Of a stretch of 9,104 nucleotides of DNA, positions 1-7,426 are shown in pieces. Position 1 is the first letter of the stretch. The number at the start of each line of letters is the position of its first letter. A model generated the notes under the pieces. That model saw only the letters and a program-made list of their open reading frames with translations, was not told where the DNA came from and did no database searches. Source of the DNA: UBA3263 sp964528425 (lineage in GTDB: Bacteria > Bacteroidota > Bacteroidia > Bacteroidales > Muribaculaceae); assembly GCA_964528425.1 (NCBI GenBank), contig CAZGTD010000053.1:1-9104 (forward strand), given 5' to 3'. The position numbers were made by a program, and so were the translations under genes.

Positions 1-48
1 GACCCCAACCTTGGCAAGGTTGTGCTCTACCAACTGAGCTATTTTCGC
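1..48 (-). tRNA. tRNA-Gly (GCC anticodon), 5' part only, cut by window start
   Basis: The reverse complement begins GCGAAAATAGCTCAGTTGGT and folds as the 5' part of a tRNA. It has a 7-nt acceptor strand GCGAAAA, U8 and A9, a D arm with a GCUC/GAGC stem, a 5-bp anticodon stem (CAACC/GGUUG), and the loop UUGCCAA with anticodon GCC at bases 15-13, which reads glycine codons GGC and GGU. The window stops after the variable loop (GGGUC), so the T arm, the 3' acceptor strand and the CCA status are not visible. The identity rests on the anticodon and on resemblance to the usual Bacteroidota tRNA-Gly. A Bacteroidota-type promoter lies just upstream. Confidence 0.93.
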
Positions 49-71
49 GTATTTTTTTTGTTTTGCGATTG

Positions 72-103
72 CAAAGTTAGCTACTTTTTTTGAGCTGACC
101 AAA
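72..103 (-). promoter_or_regulatory. Bacteroidota-type sigma-70 promoter for tRNA-Gly
   Basis: Read on the minus strand, TTTG (bases 103-100) is followed by exactly 20 nt and then TAACTTTG (bases 79-72). This matches the Bacteroidota housekeeping consensus of a TTTG-like -33 box and a TAnnTTTG -7 box with a spacer of about 19-20 nt. Transcription should start a few bases past base 72, leaving a short leader of about 20 nt before the tRNA 5' end at base 48. The -33 box lies only 7 nt beyond the stop codon of the EFR1-type gene. The sequence match is direct; promoter activity is inferred. Confidence 0.8.
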
Positions 104-110
104 TATTTTG

Positions 111-848
111 CTATAATTTTTTGAAGTTTTTTATAAGTTTCTGAAATTCAGGATGCAAATATTGGCCTTTGTGTTTGGTCGAGCGTCCGTAGGCTACGGC
201 GTGGGCGGGGCAGACATGGTAGCAGCGGAGGCAATAAGTGCAATCGTTGGCCCATTGCGGATGCCGGTCCGGGCCCATTATGATATTTGATTTCGGACAT
301 TCGCGGCTGCAGGTGCCGCAGCCGATGCAGCTGTCGGCTGCGTGGAATTTTTTGCCTCTGGTTGCCTGGCCGGCGAAAAACAGCGGATAGATTACCGAGG
401 ATTTGAACCGGGGCATGGCGCCGCGCACAATGTCGGTTTCCACGATGCCGGCGGCAAGGCGTTCGGCTATGTAGTCAACGCGCCCGGTGGCGCGGTTGAG
501 TTTATCTGCTGCCAGTTCTTTGGGGTCAACGTCCATAAAAGGCAGGCAAACGTAGGTGTTGGGCATCTGCACGGAGTAGATACTGCCCGGTTCGCCGCCG
601 CGGATGCGAATCAGTTTGAGCCATTGGCGGTCGAGATTACCTACATCGTCGCCGCAGGTGACTACCAGATGAATCCGGCGCCCGTGCAGGTCGCAGTTGT
701 TGAGGTGCTCAACTATAATCGGTGGCAGACCCCACGAGTAGGTGGGAAATACATAAACTTCGTCGGCAAATTCCACAGGGAGTTTGCTTTCAAGACGGGC
801 GGCAACGGCTGCCGAGTTACCCATTCCGCTGAAACAGTGAATTGCCAT
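111..848 (-). CDS. EFR1-type flavodoxin-ferredoxin fusion protein
   Basis: This 245-residue cytoplasmic protein looks like an EFR1-family ferredoxin, in which a flavodoxin-like domain precedes a bacterial 2[4Fe-4S] ferredoxin domain. The N-terminus carries a phosphate-binding loop, SGMGNS (residues 7-12), close to the SGTGNT of flavodoxins, and the FMN-type fold probably covers residues 1-140. The C-terminal part has two complete cluster motifs: CIGCGTCSRECP (Cys174, 177, 180, 184) and CTYCLRCYHVCP (Cys203, 206, 209, 213). The known chemistry of such domains suggests an electron carrier between FMN and iron-sulfur clusters, but no partner is known. It starts with ATG 5 nt after the stop of the DUF2027-Smr gene and is the last protein gene of the run; its stop is TAG. 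Nothing next to it names a redox substrate. Family assignment is firm; physiological role is not. Confidence 0.85.
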   Translation of the reverse strand: MAIHCFSGMGNSAAVAARLESKLPVEFADEVYVFPTYSWGLPPIIVEHLNNCDLHGRRIHLVVTCGDDVGNLDRQWLKLIRIRGGEPGSIYSVQMPNTYVCLPFMDVDPKELAADKLNRATGRVDYIAERLAAGIVETDIVRGAMPRFKSSVIYPLFFAGQATRGKKFHAADSCIGCGTCSRECPKSNIIMGPDRHPQWANDCTYCLRCYHVCPAHAVAYGRSTKHKGQYLHPEFQKLIKNFKKL

Positions 849-853
849 GGGGT

Positions 854-1879
854 TTATTTATATACGGTAACTTGAGTGGCTCCGAAGCCATATTCGCGGA
901 ACGAAGCGTCCTGGACGTCACACTTGGGCCAGCGCCGGCGCAGGCGGTCGAGTATCGCTGCACGCAAAACTCCTTCGCCCTTTCCGTGGATAAAAATAAT
1001 TTTGGTTCCGGGCTTTTTGGCAGCTTCGGCCATGCGCGTGTCGAACTCCCTCAGCTGGCATGCCAGCATGTCGGCCGGTTGCAGACCGGCGGTAGAGTCA
1101 AGCAACTCGTTGATGTGGAGGTCAACTACCAAAGGTTCGTTGGCTTTCGGTTTTGCGGACTTTGATTTCTTTTGTTCGATTTTGGGCTCGGACTTGACCG
1201 GAGAGTCAAAGCGGTCAATAAGCTGCTCAAAGCGCAGTGGACGCGCTGTTACGCCATTGGTAACTATCGGCACTGTCAGTACCGGCGTTTCCGAATAGGC
1301 CGTAGCGGTGAAGCAATGGAGCTTTGCCAGGCGTGTCAGATCCATGCGGGTTTCCGAGGCAATGGGGGCGCGCATGTCGAACGGTCGGTCGGCCTTAAAC
1401 GCTACCAGCTGCACGGAAATTACACCCAGTCGGTTTATGTCGAGCTGATTTATTTCGTCGATAAAAACCTGAATGTTAGGTTCTGCCTCGCCGGCAGCCA
1501 GCAGCGTAAATTCCGCTACGTCCGACGGCCGGGCGCTGACGGCATAGAGCAGCCGGTAGTTGGAGTCATTGACCAGATAGATGTCGAACGACGTTTGCGA
1601 CAGCCTTTTGATGTCTCGCGGCTCAAAGAGCAGCGCGGCGGTGAGTTCCTTTGAGGCGGTTTCCTTAGCCGGCGGCCGCTCAACGGCTTCGCGTGGCGCG
1701 GCATCGGGAATTTCGGGAATGATGGTTGCCGACGGCACCACTACGCATTCATTTATGTCGACCGGGGTTTCAAATCCGTCGTCGGGGTCACAAACGTAGG
1801 CTATGCGGCCTTCCATTCGGACTATTTTGCCGCCGCCAACGGCATTGAGAAAGCGGACTGTGTCGCCGATTTTTGCCAT
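854..1879 (-). CDS. DUF2027 domain protein with C-terminal Smr domain
   Basis: This 341-residue protein resembles the Bacteroidota DUF2027-Smr family. Residues 1-50 form a small beta-rich module (GDTVRFLNAVGGGKIVRMEG, residues 6-25), like the start of DUF2027. A middle beta-rich domain spans about residues 80-225, then comes a basic Lys/Ser/Pro linker (about 235-248). The C-terminal Smr domain has the DLH motif (Asp253, His255) and the HGKGEGVLR motif (298-306), and closes with FREYGFGAT (327-335). Smr domains in MutS2 and SmrB bind or cut nucleic acid, and SmrB cuts mRNA at collided ribosomes. Here the usual Gly after LDLH is Ile (VDLHI), which I recall as common in this family. There is no signal peptide. 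ATG lies 2 nt after the radA stop, so the two are probably co-translated. Biochemical function in Bacteroidota is not established. Confidence 0.88.
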   Translation of the reverse strand: MAKIGDTVRFLNAVGGGKIVRMEGRIAYVCDPDDGFETPVDINECVVVPSATIIPEIPDAAPREAVERPPAKETASKELTAALLFEPRDIKRLSQTSFDIYLVNDSNYRLLYAVSARPSDVAEFTLLAAGEAEPNIQVFIDEINQLDINRLGVISVQLVAFKADRPFDMRAPIASETRMDLTRLAKLHCFTATAYSETPVLTVPIVTNGVTARPLRFEQLIDRFDSPVKSEPKIEQKKSKSAKPKANEPLVVDLHINELLDSTAGLQPADMLACQLREFDTRMAEAAKKPGTKIIFIHGKGEGVLRAAILDRLRRRWPKCDVQDASFREYGFGATQVTVYK

Positions 1880-1881
1880 AG

Positions 1882-3264
1882 TTATGAAAATAGTGTTCTG
1901 AAGGCTTCTTCAACGCGCGCAACTTCAACGATTTTGATTTTGCGTTTCGAGGTGTCGATGCCTTTAAGGTTGTTTTTGGGAATGATAATTGTTTCCATGC
2001 CGAGCTTTTCGGCCTCGGTCAGACGTTGTTCGATTCGGGTAACCGGACGGATTTCACCCGACAGACCCACTTCGCCGGTCATGCATGTAGTGCGGGGCAC
2101 AACCATGTCCACATTGCTCGACAGTATGGCCGAAATCACCGCTAAATCAAGCGCCGGGTCATTAACCTTTATGCCGCCGGCAAGGTTGAGAAACACGTCT
2201 TTCTGGGCTAGTTTGAAGCCCACGCGCTTTTCAAGCACCGCAAGCAGCATGTTCATGCGCTTGGAGTCGAAGCCGGTTACTGAGCGCTGAGGCGTGCCGT
2301 AGGCTGCGGTGCTGACCAGGGCCTGCACTTCGATGAGAAACGGGCGCATTCCCTCCATGGCAACGCCGATTGCGGTGCCCGACAACTCCTCCGACCCGTT
2401 GCCCAGCAATACTTCGCCGGGGTTGGTTACCTCGCGCAGCCCGCGCTGACACATTTCGTAGATGCCCAGCTCCGAGGTGGAGCCGAAACGGTTCTTGATG
2501 GCGCGCAGAATGCGAAACATCTGGTGTGAGTCGCCCTCGAAGCGAAGAACGGCGTCGACAATATGTTCCAGCACCTTGGGGCCGGCAATCGAACCCTCTT
2601 TGGTTATATGGCCGATAAGAATAACCGGCACGTTGGTTTGCTTGGCGTAGGCCAGCAGCCGGGCAGCGCATTCGCGCACCTGACCGACCGAACCGGCCGA
2701 TGATTCCAGCGAATCGTCAGCAATGGTCTGAATGGAGTCGATGACCACCAGGCCGGGACGGATGGCGTCGATATGGGCAAAAATATTGTCGAGCGACGTT
2801 TCGGTGACGATATAGCAGTTGTCGGAGAGGCGCCCGATGCGGTCGGCGCGCATTTTCAGCTGCATGGCGCTTTCCTCGCCCGAAACGTAGAGCACCGTGC
2901 TCTTTCGGATGCTGAGAATGTTTTGCAGAACAAGGGTCGACTTGCCGATGCCCGGCTCGCCTCCGATCAGAACCATTGAGCCGGCAACGAGGCCACCGCC
3001 CAAAACGCGGTTAAGCTCGGCCGAAGGTAATGTTATTCGCTCCTGTGTTTCGGTTTTGATTTCGCTGACTTTTTGGGGCTTCGACAGTTCGGTTTGCAGC
3101 CGCAGGGTGCCGCGGGCGCCGCCGGTGGTGGCTTTGGCGGTCGACACGCGCTCTTCAACCATAGTGTTCCATTCGCCGCAAGCCGGACAGCGGCCCTCCC
3201 ACTTTGAGGACTCATTGCCGCAGTTTGAGCAGAACCAGGCGGATTTATAATTAGTTTTAGCCAT
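1882..3264 (-). CDS. radA: DNA repair protein RadA (Sms)
   Basis: RadA is a RecA-like ATPase and branch-migration helicase that acts with RecA on recombination intermediates. The 460-residue length is that of E. coli RadA, and all family domains are present in order. The N-terminal C4 zinc finger has Cys12, 15, 26 and 29. Walker A is GEPGIGKST (102-110), followed by VSGEES (127-132), a Walker B region VVIDSIQT (173-180) and the RadA signature KNRFG (257-261). A Lon-protease-like domain covers about residues 285-460, including GGIKVNDPALDLAV (363-376). ATG overlaps the last 8 nt of the upstream methyltransferase gene, which suggests coupled translation. Sharing a transcript with exonuclease VII fits a DNA repair role. 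No key motif is missing. Confidence 0.98.
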   Translation of the reverse strand: MAKTNYKSAWFCSNCGNESSKWEGRCPACGEWNTMVEERVSTAKATTGGARGTLRLQTELSKPQKVSEIKTETQERITLPSAELNRVLGGGLVAGSMVLIGGEPGIGKSTLVLQNILSIRKSTVLYVSGEESAMQLKMRADRIGRLSDNCYIVTETSLDNIFAHIDAIRPGLVVIDSIQTIADDSLESSAGSVGQVRECAARLLAYAKQTNVPVILIGHITKEGSIAGPKVLEHIVDAVLRFEGDSHQMFRILRAIKNRFGSTSELGIYEMCQRGLREVTNPGEVLLGNGSEELSGTAIGVAMEGMRPFLIEVQALVSTAAYGTPQRSVTGFDSKRMNMLLAVLEKRVGFKLAQKDVFLNLAGGIKVNDPALDLAVISAILSSNVDMVVPRTTCMTGEVGLSGEIRPVTRIEQRLTEAEKLGMETIIIPKNNLKGIDTSKRKIKIVEVARVEEAFRTLFS

Positions 3265-3991
3265 AAATTCTTCGGGAGAGTTCAGAAATTATTATGCCTG
3301 TTGCCATTGCAACGTTCAGCGATTCGGATGTTTGTCGTCCCGGTGGAAACGACGGAATTTTCAGCCGTTGGCTAACCGTTTTCTCAACTTCGGCCGAGAT
3401 TCCGTTGCCTTCGTTGCCCATAACCACGATCGGTTGCGGTTGCAGTTCAACTTGAGTCCGATAAAGGTCGCTGCCGTCGAGAAATGTGCCGAAAACCGGG
3501 GCCCCAGTGTTGCGTAAGGTTTGGGCAAGATTCTCCACGCGGTGAACGGCAACGCGCGCAAGGGCACCCATGGTTGCCTGAACTACTTTGGGCTGAAAGG
3601 GGTCGGCTGTGCCCGGTCCGGCAAGAATGTCGGCTATGCCAAACCAGTCGGCCAGGCGGATAATAGTGCCGAGATTGCCGGGGTCTTGTACGGCATCGAG
3701 CGCCAGCGTAAGCTGCCCGCGATATGTATATGGGTTGTGTTGTGGCAACTCAAACACCGCCAGTACCGGCTGCGGAGTTTGCTGCTGCGACATCCGCTCG
3801 ATGGTGCGTCGGTCAACGACGGTGGGCGCCGACAGCTCGGGATGCTCGGCCGCAAACGCTGCCGTGCAGAATAGTTCGCGTAGCCTGAAGTGGGGAAGCG
3901 AGTCCAACACGCAGCGTGCGCCTTCGGCCAGGAAGCAACCGGCCTCTCTGCGTCCGCGTGGGGTTGCCAGGCTTTTAACGAATTTAATCAT
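3257..3991 (-). CDS. SpoU/TrmH-family RNA 2'-O-methyltransferase
   Basis: This 244-residue protein is a SPOUT-class enzyme that transfers methyl from S-adenosylmethionine to a ribose 2'-OH in rRNA or tRNA. The three SpoU motifs are clear: motif 1 DAVQDPGNLGTIIRLADWFG (99-118, with Asn106 and the catalytic-type Arg112), motif 2 MGNEGNGIS (191-199), and motif 3 ESLNVAMATGI (223-233), which together build the trefoil knot and the SAM pocket. The N-terminal part (about 1-80, with FLAEGARCVLDS at 20-31) matches the small substrate-binding domain of the RlmB/TsnR type. The target nucleotide cannot be told from sequence, so no gene symbol is given. ATG overlaps the dsbD stop in an ATGA, and the gene's own end overlaps the radA start by 8 nt. 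Confidence 0.94.
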   Translation of the reverse strand: MIKFVKSLATPRGRREAGCFLAEGARCVLDSLPHFRLRELFCTAAFAAEHPELSAPTVVDRRTIERMSQQQTPQPVLAVFELPQHNPYTYRGQLTLALDAVQDPGNLGTIIRLADWFGIADILAGPGTADPFQPKVVQATMGALARVAVHRVENLAQTLRNTGAPVFGTFLDGSDLYRTQVELQPQPIVVMGNEGNGISAEVEKTVSQRLKIPSFPPGRQTSESLNVAMATGIIISELSRRIYG

Positions 3992-5910
3992 TCGGCGTAT
4001 GCTTCGAGCGCGTCATCGAGGAATGCCTTGAATGCGGGAATATCCTCTTTGTAGCCATAGCTGGGCGAAATTGCGTCGCCGCGGTTGTTGAGCACGATAT
4101 AATATGGCTGCGAATTAGCCGCGAATTTATAACGCTGCAGGTAGCTCCATTTTTCGCCTACGGTGGAAATGGTTTTCGTGCGGCCGTTTTCCTCGACGGT
4201 GAATGGGGCGGCCAACGGCTTCTTATCGTCGACCATCAGTTCGATAATAACGAAATTCTGGCCAAGGGTGGTTGCTATTTCTTCGCTATCGAACACCGCG
4301 CCCTCCATTTTCCGGCAGTTCACGCAGCCGTAGCCGCTGAAGTCCATCAAAACCGGCAACCCCTGCTCGGCGGCGTAGCGCATACCTTCGTCGTAGTCCG
4401 AGAATGTGCGCGTTTCGCCGCGGGTGTAAAGATTGAAATCCTGGGTGAACAGCGGAGGCACGAAGGCGCTCACTGCCTTTAGCGGCGCGCCCCATAGCCC
4501 CGGGACGAGATAAACGGAGAAACTAAACGATATAAGAGCCAAAAAGAACGGGCCTACACCCACCGACTGAGACGGCGAGTCGTGGCGGAACCGGAGCTTG
4601 CCGAGCAAATACATGCCCAACAAAGCGAAAATCACTACCCAGAGGCTAATGAAAACCTCGCGGTCGAGCAGATGCCAGCCGTAGGCCAGGTCGGCAACCG
4701 ACAGGAACTTCAGCGATAGCGCCAGCTCCAGAAAACCGAGAACAACCTTGACCGAATTCATCCAGCCGCCGGAGCGGGGTGCGCTTTTAAGCATTGTGGG
4801 GAACAGGGCGAACAGGGCGAACGGAATGGCTAATGCAAGGGCAAACGCACCCATGCCCACTGCCGGACCTACGATATTGCCCATTGAGGCAGCCTCTACC
4901 AGCAGAGTACCGATAATCGGGCCGGTGCAGCTGAACGATACCAGCGCCAGCGTGAATGCCATGAAAAAGATGCTGAGCAGGCCGGTGGCATTTTCTGCGC
5001 GCGAGTCCATGGCGTTGCTCCATTTTGACGGCAGTTTAATGTCGAAAGCACCGAAAAAGCTGATTGCAAAAACTACCAGCAGCGCAAAGAATATGAGGTT
5101 GAAAACGGCATTGGTTGAAAGGTCGTTGAGCTTGCTTGCTCCGAAAATGAGTGTAACTGCCAGGCCCAAAACCAAGTAAATTACTATGATTGAAAGACCA
5201 TAGACCGACGCATCGCGCAGCGATTTGGATCGCGACGAGCTTTTTTTGAGAAAGAAGCTGACAGTCAGCGGTATCATGGGCCACACGCAAGGAGTAAACA
5301 GCGCTAACAGCCCTCCGAGGAATCCCCAGATGAAAATAGACCAGAGCGACGCCGATGCTATGTCGTTATCGTTGCCGGCAACGTCGACCGGTGTCCACCA
5401 CGGATGGTCGGCCGGGTTAAAAGAGGCAGTAGAGGCCGGCGCGGCGGCCGCGGCGCTGTTTTCGTTGCCAAACTCGAATTCGAAGGTTGAGGGCGGGATG
5501 CAGTTCTGGTCATTGCAGGCTTGGAATTTCACCTGGCCGGCAAGTGCAACTCCGTCGCCATTGGTAACAACAAACTTCTGGGTAAGAGTAATTTCGTTTT
5601 CCCAGTAGCGTACATTACCTTCGAAGGCATCTTCGTAGATTTCAATGGCTTCACGCGCAGGAACCGGATTGCCAACGGCTTCCAGCCCTTCGGCAACGGT
5701 GAAACTCACGCTTGTGGGCTCGGGGCCGTAGTCTATCGGTGGAAGTTCGGTGGCATAGAGGTGCCAGCCTTTTTCAATCGTGGCGGTTAAGGTGAGTCGG
5801 GCGGTGTCACCGTCGATTTTGAAGTCGGCTGACCAAACTATCGGGTCCTGAAACTGAGCGCTGACCGCGAACGGAAGCAGCGCAAGTAAAAAAAGTAGAA
5901 AACGCTTCAT
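3988..5910 (-). CDS. dsbD: Thiol:disulfide interchange protein DsbD
   Basis: DsbD is an inner-membrane protein that passes electrons from cytoplasmic thioredoxin to periplasmic thiol reductases. The 640-residue product starts with a signal peptide (about 1-18, ending AVSA). An N-terminal periplasmic domain carries the pair Cys132/Cys137 (ACNDQNCIPP). About eight membrane segments (roughly 190-472) hold Cys208 (FTPCVWPM) and Cys328 (FSCTGP). A C-terminal periplasmic thioredoxin-like domain (about 495-640) has GCVNC (Cys529, Cys532) and a probable cis-Pro at 602. These six are the only cysteines in the protein, one redox pair per domain. ATG at 5910 is chosen over an in-frame ATG at 5976: it places the signal peptide at the N-terminus and forms an ATGA overlap with the xseB stop, whereas 5976 would run 70 nt into xseB. 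The downstream methyltransferase overlaps it by 4 nt. Confidence 0.95.
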   Translation of the reverse strand: MKRFLLFLLALLPFAVSAQFQDPIVWSADFKIDGDTARLTLTATIEKGWHLYATELPPIDYGPEPTSVSFTVAEGLEAVGNPVPAREAIEIYEDAFEGNVRYWENEITLTQKFVVTNGDGVALAGQVKFQACNDQNCIPPSTFEFEFGNENSAAAAAPASTASFNPADHPWWTPVDVAGNDNDIASASLWSIFIWGFLGGLLALFTPCVWPMIPLTVSFFLKKSSSRSKSLRDASVYGLSIIVIYLVLGLAVTLIFGASKLNDLSTNAVFNLIFFALLVVFAISFFGAFDIKLPSKWSNAMDSRAENATGLLSIFFMAFTLALVSFSCTGPIIGTLLVEAASMGNIVGPAVGMGAFALALAIPFALFALFPTMLKSAPRSGGWMNSVKVVLGFLELALSLKFLSVADLAYGWHLLDREVFISLWVVIFALLGMYLLGKLRFRHDSPSQSVGVGPFFLALISFSFSVYLVPGLWGAPLKAVSAFVPPLFTQDFNLYTRGETRTFSDYDEGMRYAAEQGLPVLMDFSGYGCVNCRKMEGAVFDSEEIATTLGQNFVIIELMVDDKKPLAAPFTVEENGRTKTISTVGEKWSYLQRYKFAANSQPYYIVLNNRGDAISPSYGYKEDIPAFKAFLDDALEAYAE

Positions 5911-6116
5911 TTTTTGTCGAACTGAGAGAGTATCTGGCGAAGTTCCTGATCGGTTGCGGTCAAGCGCGAGCGGCATTCATTGAGCAGTTCGGTTGCGCGC
6001 CGGGTATAGGCCGAGAGTTTGTCGATGTCGCATTTGTCGCTCTGCATGTGAGCAAGAATCTGTTCGAGCTCGGTAACGGCCTGGGTATAGGTCATTTCTT
6101 TAACGGGCGTAGGCAT
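5907..6116 (-). CDS. xseB: Exodeoxyribonuclease VII small subunit
   Basis: XseB is the small helical subunit that coats the XseA core of exonuclease VII, a nuclease that degrades single-stranded DNA from either end to oligonucleotides. The 69-residue product is slightly shorter than the 80 residues in E. coli. It has the family core: TYTQAVTELEQIL (9-21), a loop with D28-K-C-D-I-D-K-L (the usual LExx-turn position), and the second helix AYTRRATELLNECRSRL (36-52). It is predicted to be a helical hairpin or coiled coil. It starts 2 nt after the xseA stop, as expected for subunits made in proportion, and its TGA overlaps the dsbD ATG. Met8 is a possible alternative start, but Met1 fits the tight spacing. 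Confidence 0.95.
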   Translation of the reverse strand: MPTPVKEMTYTQAVTELEQILAHMQSDKCDIDKLSAYTRRATELLNECRSRLTATDQELRQILSQFDKK

Positions 6117-6118
6117 AG

Positions 6119-7426
6119 CTATTGAGTGATTGAGGTGATTGTTCCGTCGGCGAGTTCAGTGGTGACAACAGCACCGGCGGGAATATTTGTTGCCGATGTA
6201 ACGGCAACGCCGTTGAATCGGGTAATGGAAAAGCCGCGGGCCAGGGTGGCCTTTGGCGACAGGGCTTCTATAAGGGCCGCATAGCCGTTGAGGCGGGTTG
6301 TGGCGTTGGCAACGGCATTGGCGGTGACATTTTTGAGTGCGTCGGCCATGCGGTCCAGACGGGCGTTCAGGGGCATAAGTCTGGTGGCCGACACCCGGCC
6401 AAGCGTTGCGGCGAGATTGTCGAGGCGGCGCGCCGACCGCTCTATGGCGCTTAATGGCGCTGTTGGCAGCGAACCGCTTATGTAGGCCAGCTGCTGGCGT
6501 GCGCCGGCAATGGAGTCGGAGGTTATTTGCAGCAACATGCCGCCTAAGGCCAAAAGGTTGTCTAACTCGTTTTGGCCCATCGAAATCAGGAACTCGGCGG
6601 CGGCTGTCGGGGTTTTTACGCGTCGGCAGGCAATATAGTCGAGAACTGTTGTGTCGCGTTCATGGCCTATGCCAACAATTACCGGCAGCGGAAACAGAGC
6701 CACTGAGGTTGCCAGGCGCAGGTCATCGAATCCATCGAGGTCGGTCGCCGCGCCACCCCCGCGAATAATGCACACGCAATCGAAATCGTCGGCCCGACGC
6801 GCAATGGCATCCAGCTGTTCGATGACACTCGCCGCGGTTTGAGGGCCCTGGACTATTGCGGGAAACAACTCCACGTTGAACCGCAACCGGCGCGGATTGT
6901 TGAGCAACTGATTCATGAAGTCGCCATAGCCGGCAGCGGTGGCCGACGATATTACGGCTATGCGCTGAGTGGGGCGGGGGAGGTCCAGCCGCTTGTTTTC
7001 GTCGGCAATGCCTTCTTTGGTAAGGCGTTCGAGAATTTCGCGGCGTCGACGCTCGCGTTCGCCAAGCGTAAATTGGGGGTTTACAGCCGAAATGTTAAGG
7101 TTCATGCCGTAGAGCGGGTGATAGCCCGCAGTTACGCAAACCATCACCTGAAGCCCCGACCGGAATGGCTGACCCGTTTCAATTTGGAATCGGGAGCGGA
7201 TGGTGCGCCATACGTTTGCCCAGATTGTTGCCCGGGCTTTGGCGACGGTAGCTCCTGAGTCGGGGTCTTTCTGGAGCAACTCCATATAGCAGTGGCCGCC
7301 ATTTTCGCGAACGTCGGACAGTTCGGCCACTATCCATACGTTTTTCGACATCGGACATGCCGCTATCAGGTCGCGAAGCAGCTCCTGAAGTTGCAAAAGA
7401 GAGTAATATCGGTCGGGCGAGCTCAT
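6119..7426 (-). CDS. xseA: Exodeoxyribonuclease VII large subunit
   Basis: XseA is the catalytic subunit of exonuclease VII, which digests single-stranded DNA in both directions during repair. The 435-residue protein is close to the 456 of E. coli. An OB-fold DNA-binding domain lies at about 7-120 (WIVAELSDVRENGGHCYMEL at 31-50). The catalytic domain follows, with ISSATAAGYGDF (159-170), IRGGGAATDLDGFDD (221-235), GIGHERDTTVLDYIA (252-266) and KTPTAAAEFL (271-280). Likely catalytic residues, by analogy with E. coli, are Asp169, Arg222, His255 and Asp258. A long helical region (about 285-390) that should carry XseB leads to the C-terminal LARGFSIT segment (395-402). ATG overlaps the stop of the upstream DUF3256-like gene in an ATGA, and xseB follows after 2 nt. 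Confidence 0.97.
   Translation of the reverse strand: MSSPDRYYSLLQLQELLRDLIAACPMSKNVWIVAELSDVRENGGHCYMELLQKDPDSGATVAKARATIWANVWRTIRSRFQIETGQPFRSGLQVMVCVTAGYHPLYGMNLNISAVNPQFTLGERERRRREILERLTKEGIADENKRLDLPRPTQRIAVISSATAAGYGDFMNQLLNNPRRLRFNVELFPAIVQGPQTAASVIEQLDAIARRADDFDCVCIIRGGGAATDLDGFDDLRLATSVALFPLPVIVGIGHERDTTVLDYIACRRVKTPTAAAEFLISMGQNELDNLLALGGMLLQITSDSIAGARQQLAYISGSLPTAPLSAIERSARRLDNLAATLGRVSATRLMPLNARLDRMADALKNVTANAVANATTRLNGYAALIEALSPKATLARGFSITRFNGVAVTSATNIPAGAVVTTELADGTITSITQ

Noticed and set aside
62..75. Inverted repeat TTTGC-GATT-GCAAA as a terminator
   Set aside because: The 5-bp stem overlaps the -7 box and is not followed by a U-run on the minus strand. It is more likely chance or part of the tRNA promoter start region.
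547..554. CAAACGTA (TACGTTTG on the minus strand), also at 1791-1798, as internal promoters
   Set aside because: Each matches TAnnTTTG alone but lies inside a gene and has no TTTG or TTG box at the 19-20 nt spacing upstream.
342..875. 177-codon open frame on the plus strand
   Set aside because: It lies antisense to the EFR1-type gene, whose cysteine motifs are intact. The translation has no recognisable family features and looks like a shadow of GC-rich coding sequence.
3609..4031. 140-codon plus-strand open frame, and similar ones at 1172-1654, 6839-7258 and 8077-8427
   Set aside because: All are antisense to well-recognised genes (methyltransferase, DUF2027-Smr, xseA, frr), with low-complexity or odd composition and no motif.
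5911..5976. In-frame upstream ATG that would add 22 residues to DsbD
   Set aside because: It would bury the signal peptide behind a polar extension and overlap xseB by 70 nt, whereas ATG at 5910 forms an ATGA with the xseB stop and starts right at the signal peptide.
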